Shown: in pieces, positions 14,671-18,256 of the stretch
How the letters are laid out: every line of letters begins with the position of its first letter
Numbering within the stretch: position 1 is the first letter of the stretch
DNA from: Methanosarcina sp. UBA402
GTDB lineage: Archaea > Halobacteriota > Methanosarcinia > Methanosarcinales > Methanosarcinaceae
Length of the DNA stretch: 18,256 nt
Direction: 5' to 3'
NCBI GenBank assembly: GCA_002509325.1
Contig: DADO01000063.1
Coordinates: 29,184 to 47,439 of the forward strand
Notes under the pieces: generated by a model
Seen by the model: the letters and a program-made list of their open reading frames with translations, nothing else
Databases searched by the model: none
Told to the model about the DNA's origin: nothing
Program-made: the position numbers and the translations under genes

Positions 14671-15459
14671 ATGAAAAAAAGTTTCATAAAAACAATAGAA
14701 GAAAATGGTATTGAAGCACTGTCTCTCATAATCGCAATCGCGATATGGCAGTTTGTAGCGGATATAATCGTACAGAATAAATTGCTTCTGCCTAGTTTTT
14801 ATGATGTGACTGCCTCTTTCTTTGCGATCATCGAAAGTGGACTGATTTTCACGGATACATTGACAAGTCTACTTCATTTCTCAATTGGTATTCTTGCTGC
14901 GTTTGTAATAGGAATTCCCCTTGGAATAGTTATGGGGTGGTTCAAGAAAGCAAATAGGGCAATCGACCCTATAATAGAGGTACTGCGCCCAATCCCTCCC
15001 CTTGCCTGGATTCCCTTTGCAATCGTATGGTTTGGACTTACTCACCAAGCTGCTGGTTTCGTTGTGTTTGTGGGAATGATCTTTCCTATTATTATCAATA
15101 CCTACACAGGTTTTAAAAACGTACCAAAAGTTTATGTTGAAGCAGCAAAGGTCCTTGGTTGTACCCGAAATCTGGACCTTATACGTTACATTGCAATCCC
15201 CTCAGCTATGCCTTCAATTGTTGCTGGAATCAGAATTGCGATGGGAGTAGGCTGGATGTGCCTTGTAGCCGCGGAAATGTTCGGGGTTAGTAGCAGAGGA
15301 CTTGGGTATCAGATCTGGCATAATTATTACCTGCACAGGATGGATTTCGTACTCGTCTATATGCTCCTGCTCGGGTTCGTAGGTCTTCTCATTGACCGGT
15401 TCTTCAGGTATTATGTAGACGCAAAACTACTGAAATGGACATCAGGAACTGTGGTATAA
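14671..15459 (+). CDS. ABC transporter permease (NitT/TauT family)
   Basis: Membrane channel subunit of the importer, 262 residues with about six hydrophobic helices (for example LSLIIAIAIWQFVADII near 18-34, SIGILAAFVIGIPLGIVMG near 71-89, and a helix ending the protein at LGFVGLLIDRFF). The cytoplasmic EAA loop that contacts the ATPase is EAAKVLGCTRNLDLIRYIAIPSA, with E157 and G163. Start ATG 14671 is directly preceded by an in-frame TAA and has no clear ribosome binding site. The gene ends one base before the ATPase start, so the two are likely translationally coupled. Confidence 0.9.
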   Translation: MKKSFIKTIEENGIEALSLIIAIAIWQFVADIIVQNKLLLPSFYDVTASFFAIIESGLIFTDTLTSLLHFSIGILAAFVIGIPLGIVMGWFKKANRAIDPIIEVLRPIPPLAWIPFAIVWFGLTHQAAGFVVFVGMIFPIIINTYTGFKNVPKVYVEAAKVLGCTRNLDLIRYIAIPSAMPSIVAGIRIAMGVGWMCLVAAEMFGVSSRGLGYQIWHNYYLHRMDFVLVYMLLLGFVGLLIDRFFRYYVDAKLLKWTSGTVV

Positions 15460-15460
15460 G

Positions 15461-16222
15461 ATGGGTAGAGTAAGCATAAAAAATGTTTCACGTATCTTTA
15501 AAAAAGAAAACAAATCAGGTACAGAAGCTCTACAGAATGTAAGTTTTGATGTTGAAGATGGCGAATTCGTCTGCCTTCTTGGGCCTTCTGGCTGTGGGAA
15601 AACTACTTTGCTCCGTATTATCGCAGGGCTTGAAACCCAGACTTCTGGAGATATTACGCTCAACGGAGTTTCCATAACTGGCCCTGACCCCAAAAGAGGC
15701 ATGGTCTTCCAGCAATATTCCCTGTTCCCCTGGAGAACAGTTATCGATAACGTTACTTTTGGGCTTGAAATGCAGGGAATTGATAAAGCTGAGTCCCGGA
15801 GGAGTGTGGAGAAGTATATCGAGCTTGTGGGTCTGAAGCAATTCAAAAATAGCTATCCATATGAGTTATCCGGGGGCATGCAGCAGCGGGCTGCGATTGC
15901 AAGAGCCCTTGCAAATGAGCCTGAAGTCCTCCTTATGGACGAGCCATTTGGGGCTCTGGATGCCCAGACTCGAAATATTCTCCAGGACGAACTCCTCAGG
16001 ATATGGGAACAAAGACACGTAACCTTCATTTTCGTGACCCACAGCGTGGATGAGGCGGTTGTTCTCTCAGATAGGATAGTTGTCATGACTGCAAGACCTG
16101 GAAAGATAAAAGAGATTGTAGAAGTAGATCTGCCCCGCCCGCGGTCAAGAACAAGTCCTGAGGTTAATCGTTTAAGGGACCGAGTCCTGAAACTTCTGCA
16201 AGAAGAAAGGTTCAAAAGGTAA
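15461..16222 (+). CDS. ABC transporter ATP-binding protein (NitT/TauT family)
   Basis: Nucleotide-binding subunit that powers the importer, 253 residues. Walker A is GPSGCGKTT (G41-T49), the Q-loop is VFQQYSLFPW, the signature is LSGGMQQR (136-143), Walker B is VLLMDEP (156-162), the D-loop is ALD (165-167), and the switch histidine is H194. The motif set, including FPW after the Q-loop, is that of the SsuB/TauB/NrtD class. The start overlaps the permease end closely (one base between stop and ATG). Downstream of it lies only an A-rich stretch before the convergent bactofilin-like gene. Confidence 0.93.
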   Translation: MGRVSIKNVSRIFKKENKSGTEALQNVSFDVEDGEFVCLLGPSGCGKTTLLRIIAGLETQTSGDITLNGVSITGPDPKRGMVFQQYSLFPWRTVIDNVTFGLEMQGIDKAESRRSVEKYIELVGLKQFKNSYPYELSGGMQQRAAIARALANEPEVLLMDEPFGALDAQTRNILQDELLRIWEQRHVTFIFVTHSVDEAVVLSDRIVVMTARPGKIKEIVEVDLPRPRSRTSPEVNRLRDRVLKLLQEERFKR

Positions 16223-16337
16223 GTTTTTAAGGTTTTGGTAAATCGGAGATAAAGCCGCAGTACAAAGATGTAAAAGAGAAAGAAAAGAAAGAAAAGAAGA
16301 GAAAGAAAAAAGTTAAATGTGTGCTGGAAACTCCCAA

Positions 16338-16766
16338 TTACTCTTCAGCCCGAATAACTACTTTCGTTAATGGCTCTACTTTCCTGACAGTAACTTTTCC
16401 AACAAGTTCAAGCGTACCGTCCGCTTTTACAGAATTGATGGTACACCCGGGCCTGACTCGGATGTCTCCCTGACAGGCTGCGGCATTTATTTTAGCTCTA
16501 TCAAGAAGGACAAGCTCAGAAACCGTTTCGATTTTGCCCAGAATTTTTGCTTCTGAACAGATATGAGCACTTCTAGCTTTTACATTACCTCGAACAATCG
16601 AACCTTTTCCGAGTTCAAGCCTGCCAGTTACTGTAAGGTTTTTCCAGAATTTCACTTCCTGCCCGACAATTACATTGCCTTCCAGAGTAAGATCCTCATC
16701 AAGAAAAGCTTGTTTTTCAATCACATAAGTATTGGACCTGGGGTGGTACTTGATAAAGCGGATCAT
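16338..16766 (-). CDS. Bactofilin-like polymer-forming protein
   Basis: 142 residues in which short hydrophobic strands alternate with turns (LEGNVIVGQEVKF, LTVTGRLELGKGSIVRGNVKARSAHI, AKILGKIETVSELVLLDRAKI, CQGDIRVRPGCTINSVKADGTLELVGKVTVRK). That is the right-handed beta-helix pattern of the polymer-forming/bactofilin (DUF583) family. In bacteria such proteins self-assemble as cytoskeletal scaffolds, and the archaeal role is not established. The start ATG 16766 has GGAGTGA (16779-16773) six bases upstream. That site overlaps one arm of the CCGGG/CCCGG hairpin (16778-16794). Transcribed alone, convergent with the importer operon and divergent from moaA. Confidence 0.7.
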   Translation of the reverse strand: MIRFIKYHPRSNTYVIEKQAFLDEDLTLEGNVIVGQEVKFWKNLTVTGRLELGKGSIVRGNVKARSAHICSEAKILGKIETVSELVLLDRAKINAAACQGDIRVRPGCTINSVKADGTLELVGKVTVRKVEPLTKVVIRAEE

Positions 16767-16822
16767 TAGAAATCACTCCGGGCTACTTTCCCGGTTATGG
16801 GTGTAAAGCGCAAATATTTATT

Positions 16823-16886
16823 CTAATGCAAATATTATCTAATGCAAATATTATCTAATGCAAATATTATCTAATGCAAATATTTG
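16823..16886. repeat. Four tandem copies of a 16-base repeat
   Basis: CTAATGCAAATATTAT is repeated head to tail at 16823, 16839 and 16855 without change, and at 16871 with the last two bases altered. A degenerate fifth copy precedes it (GCGCAAATATTTATT from 16808), and GCATTTGCAAAA (from 16897) carries the element in reverse. The core ATGCAAAT could be a reiterated protein-binding site, or the array could be simple slippage. Confidence 0.9.
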
Positions 16887-16947
16887 TTCTGTAAAGCATT
16901 TGCAAAATTTTTGTCAATCAGGTTCTCAAAATATGATTGAATATCTA

Positions 16948-16983
16948 TTATATAACGGCATCGAATGTTCACTATCAGATGCC
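16948..16983 (+). promoter_or_regulatory. Candidate moaA TATA box and adjoining stem
   Basis: TTATATAA (16948-16955) is a good TATA element, predicting a start near 16980 and a leader of about 240 bases. GGCATC (16957-16962) pairs with GATGCC (16978-16983) between the TATA box and the start, so it would act as a DNA dyad rather than as RNA. Confidence 0.4.
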
Positions 16984-17014
16984 ACGAACAGCCATTAAAA
17001 ACAATTATAGCTTT

Positions 17015-17031
17015 ACGTAAATTATTTACGT
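17015..17031 (+). promoter_or_regulatory. Perfect 17-base palindrome in the moaA leader
   Basis: ACGTAAAT-T-ATTTACGT is an uninterrupted dyad about 35 bases downstream of the predicted moaA start point. It fits a repressor operator. It does not match the NrpR, NikR or ModE consensus sites as I know them. Confidence 0.5.
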
Positions 17032-17217
17032 TGAGCGAATCCCAAAACTCAAAATATCTTTTCCTGTAATTCGGAAATCTTAGTATTTTTCATCCCCTTA
17101 AACCTGTAATCCACATCCGTAGACATTAGCCTTAAGTAATGGATTATACCTACATTGAGGTAAAAATAGCTCTCATTTCAGGAAGTATCGAGAGTTTAAC
17201 AGGAGATTCTATCCAGC

Positions 17218-18213
17218 ATGAAGCAGAGAAATCTAGAAAAAGCTCCTGGAGTTATGAAAGAAGGCCAAAGAAGAATTCTTGAGGACCCTTATGGGCGAAG
17301 GGTCACAGGGCTCAGGATATCGATAACTGATAGGTGTAACCTTTCGTGCATGTACTGCCATAATGAAGGTGCAGACTGCTGTACCTGCGGCCCGGTAGGA
17401 AACGAAATGAAGCCTGAGTTAATCTGCGGGATTGTCAGGGAAGCGGCAAAATTCGGGGTCAGCAAAGTGAAATTCTCTGGAGGTGAGCCGCTTTTCCGAA
17501 AGGATTTTGAAGAGATCCTTACCTGCCTTCCTCCATTAAAAGAAGTTTCTGCGACCACAAACGGCATCCTGCTTGAAAAACGCGCAAAAGCTCTGAAAGC
17601 TGCGGGACTTGACAGGGTAAACATAAGCCTGGATTCCCTTGATCCTGAAAAGTACGAAGCAATTACCGGAGCGCCCCCTGGCTCACTTGAGAAAGTTATC
17701 AGAGGAATTGACAGTGCAGTTGAAGCTGGACTCACTCCTGTGAAGCTGAATATGGTACTCCTGAAAGGTATAAACGATAACGAAATCGATTCTATGATGG
17801 ATTTCATCCGGCCATACAAAGGAAAGGTTATCCTGCAGCTCATCGAGCTTATGGATATTGATCCCAGGCTTTCGAAGTATATGATTGACTCGAAAGCTCT
17901 CGAAAAACGTCTGGCTGAGAATGCAAGTGAAATCAGGGTGCGGCACCTCCACCACCGAAAAAAGTATATTATCGATGGAGTGGAAGTTGAGTTTGTTCGC
18001 CCTATGGACAACTCGGAATTCTGTGCCCACTGCAGCAGGCTCAGGGTTACAGCCGACGGAAAATTCAAGCCCTGCCTGCTGGTAAACGACAACCTTGTAG
18101 ATGTCAGGGAAGCAAAAAGCTCCGAAGAAATCGAAAAATTGCTCAAGCTTGCAGTAAGCCGGAGGAAACCTTATTGCGTTCCTGTAAGTGTTTTTGAACA
18201 GGGAAAGGGTTAA
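17218..18213 (+). CDS. moaA: GTP 3',8-cyclase (molybdenum cofactor biosynthesis)
   Basis: Radical-SAM enzyme that rearranges GTP in the first committed step of molybdopterin synthesis, needed by tungsten/molybdenum formylmethanofuran dehydrogenase in methanogens. The N-terminal cluster motif is C40-C44-C47 in DRCNLSCMYC, followed by KFSGGEPL and TTNGILL. The substrate-binding cluster is FCAHCSRLRV with C269, C272 and C286. Length (331) fits the family. Unusual points: three more cysteines (C54, C55, C57) shortly after the first cluster, and a C terminus ending QGKG rather than the GG dipeptide known in bacterial and human enzymes. The ATG at 17218 lies 12 bases from AGGAG. A start at 17254 (residue 13) is possible because most archaeal homologues begin near LEDPYGR. 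Only 43 bases follow in the window, with nothing visible. Confidence 0.94.
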   Translation: MKQRNLEKAPGVMKEGQRRILEDPYGRRVTGLRISITDRCNLSCMYCHNEGADCCTCGPVGNEMKPELICGIVREAAKFGVSKVKFSGGEPLFRKDFEEILTCLPPLKEVSATTNGILLEKRAKALKAAGLDRVNISLDSLDPEKYEAITGAPPGSLEKVIRGIDSAVEAGLTPVKLNMVLLKGINDNEIDSMMDFIRPYKGKVILQLIELMDIDPRLSKYMIDSKALEKRLAENASEIRVRHLHHRKKYIIDGVEVEFVRPMDNSEFCAHCSRLRVTADGKFKPCLLVNDNLVDVREAKSSEEIEKLLKLAVSRRKPYCVPVSVFEQGKG

Positions 18214-18256
18214 AGGGAAAAAACGGATGCAGAAGCTAATACAATAGCAAGCTAAT

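Larger units (their letters stand above)
16767..17217. other. Divergent regulatory region between bactofilin-like gene and moaA
   Basis: No gene is visible in these 451 bases. They hold the hairpin CCGGG-CTACTTT-CCCGG (16778-16794), the 16-base tandem repeats (16823-16886), a TATA box (16948-16955), a stem GGCATC/GATGCC (16957-16983), a 17-base palindrome (17015-17031) and the moaA ribosome binding site AGGAG (17201-17205). Confidence 0.6.

Noticed and set aside
13473..16222. Naming the importer as a taurine, sulfonate, nitrate or thiamine-precursor system
   Set aside because: The family is clear but no residue or neighbour fixes the substrate. Proximity to moaA and thiL is not close enough to count.
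16823..16886. CRISPR-like array
   Set aside because: The 16-base units are directly adjacent with no spacers, and there are no cas genes in the window.
17289..18146. 285-codon minus-strand frame opposite moaA
   Set aside because: It is the antisense of a well-conserved gene and has serine-rich low-information content.

Overview
The window looks like chromosomal DNA from a Methanosarcina species (methanogenic archaeon). The evidence is the set of proteins: a RadB recombinase paralogue, an archaeal inositol-phosphate synthase, a redoxin/NrdD/NrdG class III ribonucleotide reductase cluster, a very large envelope protein with two copies of the Methanosarcina S-layer duplication domain, and an archaeal MoaA. 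AT-rich spacers, TATA-like boxes, GGAGG-type ribosome binding sites and TTG starts agree with this. The species cannot be fixed from the sequence alone.

Layout. 1-524 is a non-coding, repeat-rich upstream region. ino1 (525-1625, +) and radB (1858-2571 or longer, -) converge on a symmetric terminator hairpin. About 800 bases of structured, apparently untranslated DNA then lead into nrdH-nrdD-nrdG (3381-6958, +), the oxygen-sensitive route to deoxyribonucleotides. A repeat-rich and pyrimidine-rich spacer (6959-7610) precedes thiL (thiamine-phosphate kinase, +), which has a possible 9-codon upstream reading frame. Next is a 1153-residue S-layer-family surface protein (8798-12259, +). It converges on a small HTH regulator (12458-12979, -) with a strong shared terminator between them. 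The regulator is divergent from a three-gene NitT/TauT-type ABC importer (13473-16222, +: lipoprotein, permease, ATPase). A bactofilin-like protein (16338-16766, -) and moaA (17218-18213, +) are divergent from each other across a 451-base spacer holding four tandem 16-base repeats, a TATA box and a perfect 17-base palindrome.

How the genes work together. nrdH, nrdD and nrdG form one functional unit: redoxin reductant, glycyl-radical reductase and radical-SAM activase. The importer genes form another, and the divergent regulator is a natural candidate to control them. ino1 (inositol lipids), radB (recombination), thiL (thiamine diphosphate) and moaA (molybdopterin) are housekeeping genes with no clear link to each other.

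No phage, insertion sequence, CRISPR, defence locus or rRNA/tRNA gene was seen, and I found no evidence of a wholly new multi-gene system. The most unusual material is non-coding or at protein ends: the nrd leader with mutually exclusive hairpins, a tandem 24-residue duplication in front of the NrdD ATP-cone, a radB start that appears to fall on ATA, and repeated operator-like motifs upstream of the importer and moaA. These structures were worked out by eye, without folding or homology searches.
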